From CAVTJL01 sp963735065 (GTDB lineage Bacteria; Pseudomonadota; Alphaproteobacteria; Geminicoccales; Geminicoccaceae), in assembly GCA_963735065.1 (NCBI GenBank), contig CAVTJL010000001.1, positions 1 to 64,000 on the forward strand: 64,000 bases of DNA, given 5' to 3'. A model generated the notes under the pieces. It searched no databases and was not told the DNA's origin. It saw nothing but the letters and a program-made list of their open reading frames with translations. Position 1 is the first letter of the stretch, and every line of letters begins with the position of its first letter. The position numbers were made by a program, and so were the translations under genes. Below, piece by piece: positions 1-8,449 of this stretch.

Positions 1-306
1 AGATCGTTCCGGGACCCGGGGTTTCGACGGAGGGTGAGTTGTTGGAGTACGTCCGCAAGTCCGCCACCACGATCTTCCACCCTTCAGGAACCTGCAAAAT
101 GGGCCGCGACGACGAACGATATGGCCGTGCTCGATACGCGTCTCAGGGTGCGCGGCGTTTCGAACCTGCGGGTCGTCGATGCGTCGGTCATGCCCAGCCT
201 GGTCTCCGGAAACACGAACGGGCCGGTGATCATGATCGCCGAGAAAGCCTCCGATATGATTTTCCGAAGATGTCCGATAGCAGACGGAAACGGACGGCTG
301 CGGTGA
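1..306 (+). pseudogene. GMC-family FAD oxidoreductase, C-terminal end, frameshifted
   Basis: This is the last ~100 residues of a glucose-methanol-choline oxidoreductase (choline or alcohol dehydrogenase-like); the rest lies before the window. One frame carries the conserved HPSGTCKMG segment with the active-site histidine region (codons about 75-101). After position ~114 the family's closing block (LRVRGVSNLRVVDASVMPS, then SGNTNGP) continues in the next frame, so one extra base near 114 breaks the gene. It ends at TGA 304-306. Such enzymes oxidise alcohols with FAD in the cytoplasm or at the membrane. An IclR-type regulator follows on the same strand, a common pairing. The loss could be real or a base-calling error. 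Confidence 0.8.
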
Positions 307-363
307 AGAAGCCGCGGGCGCGGCCGCGCGCAAAAATGACCAGTTCGGACGGTCAAGCGGGCC

Positions 364-1154
364 GTGGCTGGGGCTGGGCCGGCCGCAAGGCCGGCGAATT
401 CCAAGAGGCCGACGGACATCGTTTCGCGTCTGCTGACGGCGCTGGAATTCGTCGCCCAGGCCAAGGAGCCGGTGACCGCGGCCGACCTGGCGACGAGCCT
501 CGGCATCCCGCGCGCGACCGCCTATCGCGTGTTCGCGCGTCTGGAGCAGGAGGGCATCGTTATTCCGGAGCCGGGTGGCCGCGGCTTTGCCGCTGGCGAA
601 AGGCTGTCCGATCTGGCCATGGCCGCGCTGACGAGCTCGACGCACCATGCCGCGCGCCACCGCGTCTTGCAGGCGCTGGTCGACCAGGTCGGGGAGACCT
701 GCAACCTGACCACGCTCACCGGCGGGGACGTGGTCTATCTCGACCGCGTGGAGACACACTGGCCGCTGCGCATGCATTTGAGCCGCGGCTCGCGGGTGGC
801 CGGCCTACTGCACGGCCACCGGCAAGCTGCTGCTCAGCCTGCTGCCGAAGCCGGACATGGAAGGCGCTGATCCGGGTGGCGCCACTCAAGCGCTTTGCCG
901 AGAACACCGTGACCGATCCGGACCGGCTGATCGCCGAGCTGGCGCGCATCCGCGCCGAGGGTATCGGCATCGACAATGAGGAGTTCGTCGCCGGCATGGT
1001 CGCGGTCGCGGTGCCGGTATTCGACCGGAACCAGCGCACCATTGCGGCGCTTGCGGTGCATGCCCCGGTTGTGCGCCTGTCGCTGAACTGGGCGCGCTGC
1101 CATGTGCCGGCGTTGCGCAAGGCCGCCGCCGCGCTTTCGGAACTGCTGTCTTAA
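364..1154 (+). pseudogene. IclR-family transcriptional regulator, two frameshifts
   Basis: The N-terminal part (about residues 15-75 from the GTG at 364) is a typical IclR winged helix-turn-helix, with PVTAADLATSLGIPRATAYR as the recognition region. An effector-binding domain follows, and its C-terminal half (IDNEEFVAGMVAVAVPV) is clear. The domain is read in three successive frames. One extra G near 802 precedes the YCTATGKLLLSLLP segment, and another near 862 precedes ALIRVAPLKRF. Removing both restores a normal-length protein of about 263 codons. Family members control degradation operons, so the GMC gene just upstream is the natural target. The start is uncertain: GTG 364 is the first usable codon in the opening frame and lacks a strong ribosome site. 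Confidence 0.82.
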
Positions 1155-1250
1155 TGTCCGTTGTGGCGCAAGAGCTGTGCGTACCTACGCTCCCTCTTGC
1201 TTCCATAGTGCTTCCTGGAGCGGGATCAAAACATAATCGCAAAATGCAGA

Positions 1251-1279
1251 ACGCCGCCAAGTCTGTGACTTGGCGGCGT
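1251..1279 (-). terminator. Hairpin just beyond the initiator-tRNA 3' end
   Basis: A perfect 12-bp inverted repeat (ACGCCGCCAAGT and its complement) with a 5-nt loop begins 4 bp after the CCA end of the tRNA fragment at 1283. Reading on the minus strand, a T-containing stretch follows. It fits the native terminator of the initiator tRNA gene. That in turn suggests that DNA to the left is original chromosome and DNA to the right is inserted. Confidence 0.6.
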
Positions 1280-1282
1280 ATT

Positions 1283-1328
1283 TGGTTGCGGGGGTAGGAT
1301 TTGAACCTACGACCTTCAGGTCATGAGC
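1283..1328 (-). other. 3' fragment of initiator tRNA-Met (attachment-site remnant)
   Basis: On the minus strand this reads as the 3' 46 nt of an alphaproteobacterial initiator tRNA: the anticodon CAT, the anticodon stem 3' strand, the T arm (GGTTCAAATCC) and the acceptor end with encoded CCA. The similarity stops abruptly at 1328, inside the anticodon stem 5' strand, and no D arm follows. A 3' tRNA half beside a recombinase gene is what remains at one border when an element integrates into a tRNA 3' end. The intact partner tRNA is not in this window. One base next to the anticodon differs from the usual sequence. Confidence 0.7.
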
Positions 1329-1631
1329 TGCAAAGTGAACGCGTCCGCCTCATGAGGGAAGAGTATAGCAAAAGTCACGCCATCACGGCGGCACAGCTCG
1401 GCGATACTGGACTTGGCCCGCGCAGGCCGTCCAAAACTATCCGGATCTTCTCTTCAGACGAATGGCGTTTGCGGGTTGCCCGGCGGATGTTCTTCACAAT
1501 CCGCTCAGACGGCGATTCAGCGTGTACGGATTTCTGTCTCATCTCCACTCGTTGATAGTTACGATGAGCCAGAAATCCTCCGTTCCTCAAGCCGCTAAAT
1601 CTGTCCCACCGGCGCTGATGCCGGACAAGGG

Positions 1632-2549
1632 GGCGAATACGGCACACCTGATTTTGAGGCCGCCTATCAAGCCGCAATCCACGGGAAGCCCGCGCCAGGC
1701 AAGGCAAGCGCCAAAAGCGGGAGCCTCGCGTGGCTGATCGATCGTTACCGAGAAGCGCCGGCCTGGACCCATCTTTCGCTCGCCACTCGCCGGCAGCGGG
1801 AAAACATCTTCGAGCAGATTATCACATCCGCCGGCAACCAGCCGTTTACGGCCGTCACCGGGGGCGTCGTCATTGCCGGCCGGGATCGGCGCAAGCCGGC
1901 GCAGGGCCGGCATTTCATCGATACCCTGCGCGGCCTGTTCGCCTGGGCGAAAGATGCGCAATTCGTGAAAGCCAACCCGGCCGCGGGCGTCAAATGCCCG
2001 CAGAAGCGGAAAACCGAAGGCTTCCCGGTCTGGACCGAGGACGATGTGGCTGCTTATGAGAACTGACGGCCACTCGGCGCCAAAGTGCGCGTTTGGCTGA
2101 CCGTCTTGCTCTATGGGGGGCTACGCCGTGGCGATGCCGTCAGGCTCGGCCGGCAGCACGTCCGCGATGGCGTTGCGACCATCCGAACCGAAAAGAGCCA
2201 GGGCGAGGTCGAGGCGAACATCTCCCTCCTGCTGCTGCTGCTGGAAGCCGTCAGGATCGGCCCGACTGCCGATCTGGCATTTATCTGCGGGGCGAGCGGC
2301 AAGGCGATGACCAAGGAGTTGTTCGGCAACGCCTTCCGGCACGCCTGTAACGCCGCAGGAGTGCGAAAGTCGGCCCACGGGGTCCGCAAGATCGGCGCCA
2401 CCAGGGCGGCCAATAACGGGGCGACTGTGGCCCAGCTCGAAGCCATTTTCGGCTGGCGTGGCGGACGCATGGCATCGCATTACACGCAATCGGCCGACCG
2501 GCGCCGGCTGGCGCGCGACGCGATCGGCAAGCTCGTGAACGATACTTGA
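1632..2549 (+). pseudogene. Tyrosine recombinase (phage-type integrase), broken
   Basis: The frame from about 1632 contains the core-binding domain (LAWLIDRYREAPAWTHLSLA) and an internal stretch rich in WTEDDVAAY. It then hits TGA at 2064-2066 and resumes at once with the catalytic domain. There the first arginine is in TGLRRGDA-type context (GGLRRGDAVRLGRQHV), a H-x-x-R box is in AHGVRKIGAT, and the closing HYTQSADRRR carries the nucleophilic tyrosine. The stop replaces the position where relatives have RWPLG. The N-terminal start is not recognisable in any single frame between 1330 and 1630. The gene lies about 300 bp from the tRNA-Met fragment and reads away from it. It probably mobilised this segment once. 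Confidence 0.78.
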
Positions 2550-2557
2550 ACATCTAT

Positions 2558-2584
2558 CCCCGCACCTATCTGTAAGGTGCGGGG
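2558..2584 (+). terminator. Rho-independent terminator-like hairpin after the integrase
   Basis: A perfect 10-bp stem (CCCCGCACCT and AGGTGCGGGG) with a 7-nt loop is followed on the plus strand by TTT. It begins 8 bp after the integrase stop codon. It could also serve the minus-strand tRNA-Asp, whose 3' end is at 2629. Confidence 0.65.
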
Positions 2585-2628
2585 TTTGGAGCCGAAAAGA
2601 CAGAAATATCAGCGTCTTAATTTTGAGG

Positions 2629-2705
2629 TGGCGGGAGCGACGGGGATCGAACCCGCGGCCTCTGCCGTGACAGGGCAGCGCTCTAACCAACTGAGCTACG
2701 CCCCC
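2629..2705 (-). tRNA. tRNA-Asp (GTC)
   Basis: The minus strand folds as a complete 77-nt tRNA. The acceptor stem GGGGGCG pairs with CGCTCCC (one G-U), the D arm starts GCTCAGTTGG, the anticodon stem CTGCC/GGCAG holds a loop with GTC at the anticodon, and the T arm contains GTTCGATC. CCA is encoded. It looks functional. It sits between the integrase remnant and an HU-like gene fragment. Confidence 0.95.
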
Positions 2706-2841
2706 GCGGGCGTGGCTGCGAGTTAATGGACCCCCCAGATATAGTCAAGGTAAAGCCCTCCCGCTGCCAAAATTGCGAAAAAGCCTTATTTATCGCGAGG
2801 AATTGATGGCCGAGCCCGGACAAATTGTCTATGGGCGAAAT

Positions 2842-2860
2842 GTTTGGCGGCTCGCCAAAC
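2842..2860 (+). promoter_or_regulatory. Short hairpin in the HU-like gene leader
   Basis: GTTTGGCG and CGCCAAAC form a perfect 8-bp stem with a 3-nt loop about 10 bp before the AGAGGAGG ribosome site of the HU-like gene at 2889. It may affect translation or be the remains of a terminator. No function can be assigned from sequence alone. Confidence 0.3.
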
Positions 2861-2888
2861 CTGCGGATTCAAGAGGAGGGTCCCACTG

Positions 2889-3071
2889 ATGGCTACCGTT
2901 CCTGGAAAAGCCCCGACGCCGACAACCGTCACGTTGAAGCATCTCGCCGCAGCACTCGCGGAACAGCACGAGATGTCGAAGAAACAGGCCGAGACCATGC
3001 TCGGCGATCTTGTCGGAAACATTGTTAAGCACTTGAAGAAAGGCGATGACGAGGAAAACGGTCGTGAATGA
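2889..3071 (+). pseudogene. HU-family DNA-binding protein, C-terminal half missing
   Basis: The start ATG 2889 follows a strong AGAGGAGG site. The 60-residue product has the helical dimerisation half of the HU/IHF fold: VTLKHLAAALAEQHEMSKKQ then a second helix ending VKHLKKGD. In relatives this is followed at once by the glycine-rich beta arm (GFG, then a proline-tipped loop) that contacts DNA. Here the frame runs only into EENGRE and stops. HU proteins are ~90-120 residues, so about half is lost, and DNA binding would be absent. The next small gene starts inside its last codons (GTG 3064), which suggests a deletion fusion. A truncated but expressed protein cannot be excluded. Confidence 0.6.
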
Positions 3072-3353
3072 CATAACACTCACCAAGCACGCAAATCAGC
3101 GACTGCGCCAGCGGGGGCGGACGCGACAGCTGATCTCGAAGCAGTCCTCCGTTTCGGGACCCGTCTTGACCCCAACAGCGTGGTCCTGCTCAACAAGGAT
3201 GCCGATCGAGAAGTTGCTCGTCTCAAGCGAGAGATTGCACGCCTCGAACGATTACGTGGATGGAAGGTAGTGGAGGACGGCGGCTGCGTAATTACGACTT
3301 ACAAGCCAGCACGTGTCCGTTGCCCACAGAATCGCCGACATTCGTCGCTCTAG
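3064..3353 (+). pseudogene. Small DUF4258-like protein, frameshifted
   Basis: The opening frame gives ITLTKHANQRLRQRG, which resembles the 'KHA-x-x-R-x-x-QRG' start of DUF4258-type small proteins, a family often found in mobile DNA and sometimes in toxin-like pairs. After the run of five Gs near 3112 the sensible reading moves to another frame: a coiled, charged segment (DADREVARLKREIARLERLR) and a C-terminal strand region ending at TAG 3351. Joined, it would be about 95 residues. The break looks like loss of one base, unlike most frameshifts in this window. The family assignment rests on a short motif only. Confidence 0.4.
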
Positions 3354-3380
3354 TTCGCACCGAAAGAGGATTCCAAGACC

Positions 3381-3937
3381 ATGAACCACACCATAGAGAT
3401 TCCGGATTCAGTTTTTTCCCGTTTGCAAAGCATCGCTACGCCACTCATCGACGAGCCCGCCAGCGTGATCGAACGCTCTTTGCTTTTACGAAACTCATGC
3501 CGGCAAGGGCACCTCGCCATCGCCCGCGCCGTCGATATCGCCGACCAGCCTTGAATTTGATGCGGGCAAGGCGCCGGATCTGCATCACACGCGCATACTC
3601 GATGCCCGCATCGAAGGCAGAACGGCTCACACCTGGAACGAACTGACACGATCTGCGCACGCATTGGCGATCCGTCGCGGCCACTTTGAAAACATCGGCG
3701 ACCTTAGGAACATCTCTGGGGCCAATCTTTTCGGAGGAGAACGTCACGACCGTGGCTTTCATCCTATTGATGGCGCCGGGCATCTCGATTCAGGGCGTTG
3801 ACGCCAACAATGCGTGGCAACATGCACTCAAGCTCGCCAAGCATCTCGGCGTTGCCTTGGAGGTTGAATTCGAATGGCACAACAAGCCTGCTGCCGAGCA
3901 CCCGGGGGCAAGGGCACGGATGACCTGGTCTCCCTGA
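3381..3937 (+). pseudogene. Uncharacterised small protein, two frameshifts
   Basis: The ATG at 3381 opens a protein beginning TIEIPDSVFSRLQSIA, resembling a conserved but uncharacterised family with a short N-terminal strand-helix (ribbon-helix-helix-like) and a C-terminal domain. The C-terminal domain is read in a second frame from about 3538 (SLEFDAGKAPDLHHTRIL) and a third from about 3775 (ISIQGVDANNAWQHALKLAK, then LEVEFEWHNK). Both shifts are +1. I know no function for the family; it tends to appear in accessory DNA. It sits just left of a conjugative-element fragment. It is either a dead gene or a victim of base insertions. Confidence 0.45.
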
Positions 3938-4003
3938 TGCCCCCAAGTCGTTCAGTTCCGGTGGCTACAGTTCCTCGCGGGGGTGTGAGCAAAGCGATTC
4001 GGT

Positions 4004-4747
4004 TCATAGATACTTCTTGAACGTACTCGCCGTCACCGCCACGCTCAGCGCAAACAGGGTTGCGAAGGGGAGCACCACGAAGCTCGGGTGCAGGCTGAAC
4101 GGCAGCGCCAGGTAGATCACCCACGTCAGCACGAGCAGCGGCAAGGCGGAGCGCTTGGCCCAGTGGTACACGAACGAGCTCTCGCGCCCCCCGCCCCATC
4201 GACGCAGGTCGCGTTTCACTAAACCGTCGACGATGGCCACCAGACTGAACAACCCGAAAACCGGCAGCGCCAGCACGAGGATGGCGAGGCGCACCGAGAA
4301 CACCTGTGTCACCTGCATGGCGGCCAGGACGTACGCGGCGATCGGTTGGAACATCGCGTGCATTCGCGCCCGCAGACCGGTCTCGCTCGGCTTCGTCGGT
4401 GCGCCAATCCACCGCACGAAATCGGCGAATCGGGTTGCCTCGAACAGGACGTAGTAGGTCTTGTCGGCCACCGTCTTGGTGAACCGGGCCGGGTCCGAGC
4501 TGACCAGGCTTCGGCCGAAGTCCTGCTGGAGATAACTGATTTCGGCGGCGAGCATGTTCCGACTGTGGTTGAGCCCCTGGTCCGGCCACCAAATAGCCAT
4601 GCCGACCCACTCGGTAAGGATCGAGAACACCAGGGACAACAGCAGCCATTTGATGCCCTGGGCGAGCGTCGTCAGGAAGTTGGAAATCAGCCCCTGGCGG
4701 ACGTCCCTGCGCCGGGGATCCGCAGTGGCCTCAGCCATCGTCCGCAA
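4004..4747 (-). CDS. Integrating conjugative element membrane protein (TIGR03747 family)
   Basis: This 247-residue protein matches the TIGR03747 family of conjugative-element membrane proteins. It has an N-terminal membrane segment (LLLSLVFSILTEWVGMAIWW), a soluble stretch, then two or three further hydrophobic segments after residue 140. The family is found next to the TraD coupling protein in genomic islands of the PFGI-1/ICEHin1056 type, and TraD is its neighbour here. Its 5' end overlaps the TraD stop by 17 bp, so the two are co-translated. Its exact role in mating-pair formation is unknown. ATG 4738 is an alternative start. The reading frame is intact although the surrounding element is mostly gone. 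Confidence 0.85.
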   Translation of the reverse strand: MRTMAEATADPRRRDVRQGLISNFLTTLAQGIKWLLLSLVFSILTEWVGMAIWWPDQGLNHSRNMLAAEISYLQQDFGRSLVSSDPARFTKTVADKTYYVLFEATRFADFVRWIGAPTKPSETGLRARMHAMFQPIAAYVLAAMQVTQVFSVRLAILVLALPVFGLFSLVAIVDGLVKRDLRRWGGGRESSFVYHWAKRSALPLLVLTWVIYLALPFSLHPSFVVLPFATLFALSVAVTASTFKKYL

Positions 4748-6854
4748 CGTTCGTTAGTGGCACGTCCACGTCGGCGCCGGCGTGCCACCAGGTCTCGGTC
4801 GCGCGGTACCAGTGCTCGTTGGTGATGTAGGTTCGCTCCATCTCATTGGCGATGGCGGCAAGACTCGTGGGCATTGCCGGATCGCCCCGGTCGTCCGGCA
4901 ACGGCATGCGGATCTTCCACAGCCGCCCGCCCTCGAGCAGCGCGAAGGCCTGGCCCTTGGGCAGACGGACGAGTTCCGCCGGCGTCAGCATCGGCACCTC
5001 GGAGACGCTGATACGGTCCTCGTTGCGGGACTTGAAGTCGATGCCCGAGGTCGGGTCCGACGAGTCATCGACGCCGGACACGCTCATCAGCGTGAACACC
5101 TCCACGCGCGGCAGCTGGTCGGTCAGCATCTCGGCGGTGGCGAGCTCCTTCACACGCAGCATGATCATCGTGTTGAAGTTGCCGGCCACCTGGCCAGCCT
5201 TGGCGCGGCTGCCGATCTTGGCTTCCACGTCTGACCAGGTCTGCGTGTAGGCGGTCACCTGAAAACCGGCACCGCCGGCCTTGTTCAACAGCGGCACGAA
5301 CTCATCGCCGATGAGCTCGTTGAACTCATCCGCGTGCATCGAGATGGTCGGTAGACGAGCTGCCTCCACAGGGACCGCATCACTGCGCGGGTCCTGCACG
5401 CCGTGCTTGTAGATGTGCCCGGCGACCGAGACCAGGTCGGCGAACATGGAGTTGCCGACGGCGCTCGCGACGGTCGTATCGGTCAAGGCATCGAGGCCGA
5501 CGTAGACGATGCCCTTGCGGCGGATCACCTCCAGCCAGTCGAAGATCGGGCGGCGGTCGTCCTCGTTCAGGTAGTTCGGAGAGATCAGCTCCGCGAGCTT
5601 GCCGGTGGTGAGCTTTTCCATCAGCGGTCCCACCGAGCTCACGATCTTGTCGAAATAGGTCTTGTCGTACTTGAACGCCGAGACCAGACCATCGAGCACC
5701 GGATCGTAAAGGTCCTGCGTCTGCAGGTAGCGCATCATCGCGATCGCATCCCGGTCCCGGCCGCGCAGCGCCGAGGAGAGATTGCGCTCGCTGATCTTCG
5801 ATGCGATCTCCTCCACCTCCGTTGCCCAGTTCTCGAGGCCGTTGCGGCGCAGATGCTCGCGCGCGTACTCGACGAACAGCGGCTCGATGTCGTTGATGTA
5901 GCGACGGATCTGCTGGTAGTCCGGCCGACGGCCGAGCGCCACCAGCGCGCGGGCGATGATGTTGACGAAGCGCCAGGCGAATTCCTTGAACGCGGCCGAG
6001 TTGCCTTCGCTCGGCAGCTGGTTCGCGATCCGGGTCGCGACCTCGGTGATGCGCGAGAAACTGCCGATCGCGTTGTAGCGCGCCGACACCTCCGGAAAGC
6101 CGAGGTGGAACAGGTAGAAATCCTGCGCGCGGCCGGCGCGTTTGGCTTCTGCGTACACGCGCCGGAGCAGGTCGGCATCGCCCTTGGGGTCGAACACGAT
6201 GACCACGTCGCCGCGGCGAATGTCCTGGGTGATCAGGAGCTCTGCCAGCCGCGTCTTGCCGACCCGCGTGGTACCGAGCACTAGGGTATGGCCGACACGC
6301 TCGCCGAGATCCATCCAGACATCTTCCTCACGAGGTTCCACCGCATGCAGCGCCGGCGTGCCGCCGACCGCGGGCAGCGGCTTGAACGGGTTCCACCAGG
6401 CCGGCTGCCGCAGCACCCAGGCGGCAACGCCGAGCACCGGCACGGACTCCCAGGCGACCTCCTTCTGCCGTGCCCACCGGTAGAGCGCCCCGGGTTGCAC
6501 GTAGTGCTGCACTTCCGGGCGGATCGTGTCCCGCAGGCGCTGGGTGTGTCGTTGGGTCCAGCGGAATCCTCGACCGAGGAAGAGCTTGTGGCGGCTGAGC
6601 GGAATGCGTGCCGCGCGCAGACGGTAGGTCGGCAGGCGGCGCATGTTGCGCTGGTAGCGCAGGACCCGCCAGGCTTGGCGCAAGCGGACGAAAGCCAGCG
6701 CGAATAGCGCAGCGGCCGTCGCATACGCGATCCCGGGCGGCATCATCAGTGCCCAGGGTGCCATGAGTGCCATCACGGCGGTCGCCACCGCGACCAACGC
6801 CGACCAGAGCTCTACCGGCGGGCGCAGCAGCGCCTCGACGGGATGCGGCGTCAC
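4731..6854 (-). CDS. traD: TraD, type IV coupling ATPase of an integrating conjugative element
   Basis: The product is a 707-residue coupling protein, the ATPase that hands the relaxase-DNA complex to the type IV secretion channel at the inner membrane. Two hydrophobic segments lie at residues ~18-60. The Walker A motif GTTRVGKTR is at ~194-202, followed by a Walker B-like VIVFDPKGD at ~218. A second acidic motif, HADEF, is near 500. The length and pattern match the TIGR03743 branch used by genomic-island ICEs. It overlaps TIGR03747 downstream and the PFL_4695-type gene upstream (ATGA overlap). No relaxase, VirB4-like ATPase or pilus genes are in the window, so this is an intact gene in an incomplete module. 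Confidence 0.92.
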   Translation of the reverse strand: MTPHPVEALLRPPVELWSALVAVATAVMALMAPWALMMPPGIAYATAAALFALAFVRLRQAWRVLRYQRNMRRLPTYRLRAARIPLSRHKLFLGRGFRWTQRHTQRLRDTIRPEVQHYVQPGALYRWARQKEVAWESVPVLGVAAWVLRQPAWWNPFKPLPAVGGTPALHAVEPREEDVWMDLGERVGHTLVLGTTRVGKTRLAELLITQDIRRGDVVIVFDPKGDADLLRRVYAEAKRAGRAQDFYLFHLGFPEVSARYNAIGSFSRITEVATRIANQLPSEGNSAAFKEFAWRFVNIIARALVALGRRPDYQQIRRYINDIEPLFVEYAREHLRRNGLENWATEVEEIASKISERNLSSALRGRDRDAIAMMRYLQTQDLYDPVLDGLVSAFKYDKTYFDKIVSSVGPLMEKLTTGKLAELISPNYLNEDDRRPIFDWLEVIRRKGIVYVGLDALTDTTVASAVGNSMFADLVSVAGHIYKHGVQDPRSDAVPVEAARLPTISMHADEFNELIGDEFVPLLNKAGGAGFQVTAYTQTWSDVEAKIGSRAKAGQVAGNFNTMIMLRVKELATAEMLTDQLPRVEVFTLMSVSGVDDSSDPTSGIDFKSRNEDRISVSEVPMLTPAELVRLPKGQAFALLEGGRLWKIRMPLPDDRGDPAMPTSLAAIANEMERTYITNEHWYRATETWWHAGADVDVPLTNVADDG

Positions 6855-7391
6855 TGCTCGATGCCGTGCCGGGAGACAAGCGCGGGGATGTGCTCGAGAC
6901 TTAAGGCGCGCGCAATGTCGGTGGCCGACGCGGGCAGAATCGGGATGCCGTCCGCGATCTGTGCGATCGCAGCGAGGTCGGCCTCGGTGTCGGCCTGGAC
7001 CAGCATCCCGACCGCCCCGATCGCCTGCAGCCGATCACGGTGCGTCGCAAACCACTCGCGCGACCGAGCGTCCGAGCCGACGAGGAAGAAGGGTCGCGAG
7101 AGTGTGCCGTTGTTCGGCAGCCTCAACGGCCGCGGCGTCACTGGTCCCGGGCGTCAAACCCGGTGTGCGGATCGGCAGTAGATTCGCCAAAGCGGCGGCG
7201 CCGAGATTCTCGTTCGAATCTTCGATCCGATCGGGTGGATCTATGCGCGGCGTTTCACGAAACACCTCCAGATAGGGCGCCAGCGGCCGGGTGGCGCCGC
7301 TGTCATGGATGACCGTCAGCTCCGCGCCGGCGATGCTCGCCCAGAGCCAAATCCCGATCAGCACAACGCTGGTAGTTTGTGCGCGAGACAT
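6851..7391 (-). pseudogene. Integrating conjugative element protein, PFL_4695 family (TIGR03765), frameshifted
   Basis: Reading on the minus strand from ATG 7391, a hydrophobic leader (TSVVLIGIWLWASIAGAEL) looks like a signal peptide. The conserved LPIRTPGLTPG block follows. One extra base near 7143 then shifts the frame, and the family's second half (RPLRLPNNGTLSRPFFLVGS, then ending VSRHGIEQ) continues to 6851. The whole span is 180 codons plus one base. The family is a periplasmic protein of unknown role in ICE transfer modules, regularly placed before TraD. Its last codon overlaps TraD. Upstream of 7391 the ICE similarity ends. Confidence 0.8.
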
Positions 7392-7504
7392 CCCGGCGCT
7401 ATCCCGTTGCCGTAAGGCTGACCCAGATTTACCGCGCACACGCTGTCGGTAGCGCATCGCGCGATCTGGATTGGCCTCTTGGGCTCGTGCCGCCCGAGCC
7501 TTGG

Positions 7505-8362
7505 TCAGTCGCGGGCGGCGGCGGCGCGGGCGAGGCTTCCGGGCGTGAAGCCGTGGGCGAGCCTGAAGGCGCGCGAGAGGTGGCTCTGGTCGGCAAAGCC
7601 CGCGGCGAGCGCAGCACCTGCGAGCGTCTCGCCGGCCCCGATCAGGCGCTGGGCCAGCCGGATGCGGCGGTCGCGGATGAAGGCCGCGGGGGTCAGGCCC
7701 GTCACCTCGCGGAAGTCGCGGATGACCTGGAAGCGGCCGACACCGCTCACGGCGGCGAGGCGGGCGAGGTCGCAGCGGGCGGCGGGGTCGCCCTCGATCA
7801 GCTCGCGGCAGAGCGCGACGCGGCGGGCAGCGCCGCCGGGAGCCCGCCTCGGGGTCGTGGGGCGGCCGTCGGCGTGGGCGAGGATGAGGCGGCGCAGCGC
7901 CAGAAGCATCGAGGTCTCGGAGGCCTCGATGTCGCCGCTCTCGGCATCGCCGTGGGCCCGGGCCAGATCGCGGGCCAGGGCGGGGTCGGTGGCGAGCGTG
8001 CGGGGAAAGAGCGGGGTGCCTGGCCTGCCCAGCTCCTCGGCCACCTCGGTCATCAGGGCGACGGAGGGATAGAAGGTGCGGTAGGCCCAGCCGTCCGCGC
8101 AGCCGGCCTCGCCGTCGTGGCATTCCTCGGGGTTGACGAGGATGACGGCGCTGGCCGGAGCGACCTCGCTGCGCCGGCCGACGCGCACGCGCTCGCAACC
8201 GCCGGTGACGAGGGCCACGACGTAGGTGGGATGGGTGTGCAGATCGTAGCGGTGCCGCCTGAAGCGGGCTTTCAAAAGACCAAGGTCGCGAAAGCGCGGA
8301 TGGTACCAGAAGAGCGCGCGCTCGCCGGATCTCGACAGGGCTTCCTGGTCAATCGCGTTCAA
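7505..8362 (-). CDS. AraC-family transcriptional regulator
   Basis: This 285-residue protein has an N-terminal cupin-like sensing domain (residues ~20-140, with HRYDLHTHPTYVVALVTGG as the entry strand). The C-terminal AraC DNA-binding domain has its first helix-turn-helix around CDLARLAAVSGVGRFQVIRDF and its second around LAGAALAAGFADQSHLSRAF, near residues 195-280. The ending PGSLARA is typical of the family. It is transcribed divergently from the M20 amidohydrolase gene with 87 bp between the starts, which makes that gene and DoxX the likely targets. The inducer cannot be predicted. Confidence 0.9.
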   Translation of the reverse strand: MNAIDQEALSRSGERALFWYHPRFRDLGLLKARFRRHRYDLHTHPTYVVALVTGGCERVRVGRRSEVAPASAVILVNPEECHDGEAGCADGWAYRTFYPSVALMTEVAEELGRPGTPLFPRTLATDPALARDLARAHGDAESGDIEASETSMLLALRRLILAHADGRPTTPRRAPGGAARRVALCRELIEGDPAARCDLARLAAVSGVGRFQVIRDFREVTGLTPAAFIRDRRIRLAQRLIGAGETLAGAALAAGFADQSHLSRAFRLAHGFTPGSLARAAAARD

Positions 8363-8449
8363 GACGCCGTCCTCGCCATCGGCTAGCCCGCTCGCTGTCG
8401 GACCGGAGATCGAGGGTCGATCCTAGAGGACGGACGGAGCGCGGGACAG

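Noticed and set aside
2629..2705. tRNA-Asp as the integration site of the broken integrase.
   Set aside because: No duplicated 3' end of tRNA-Asp is visible nearby, whereas the initiator-tRNA 3' fragment lies at the other side of the integrase with the right geometry.
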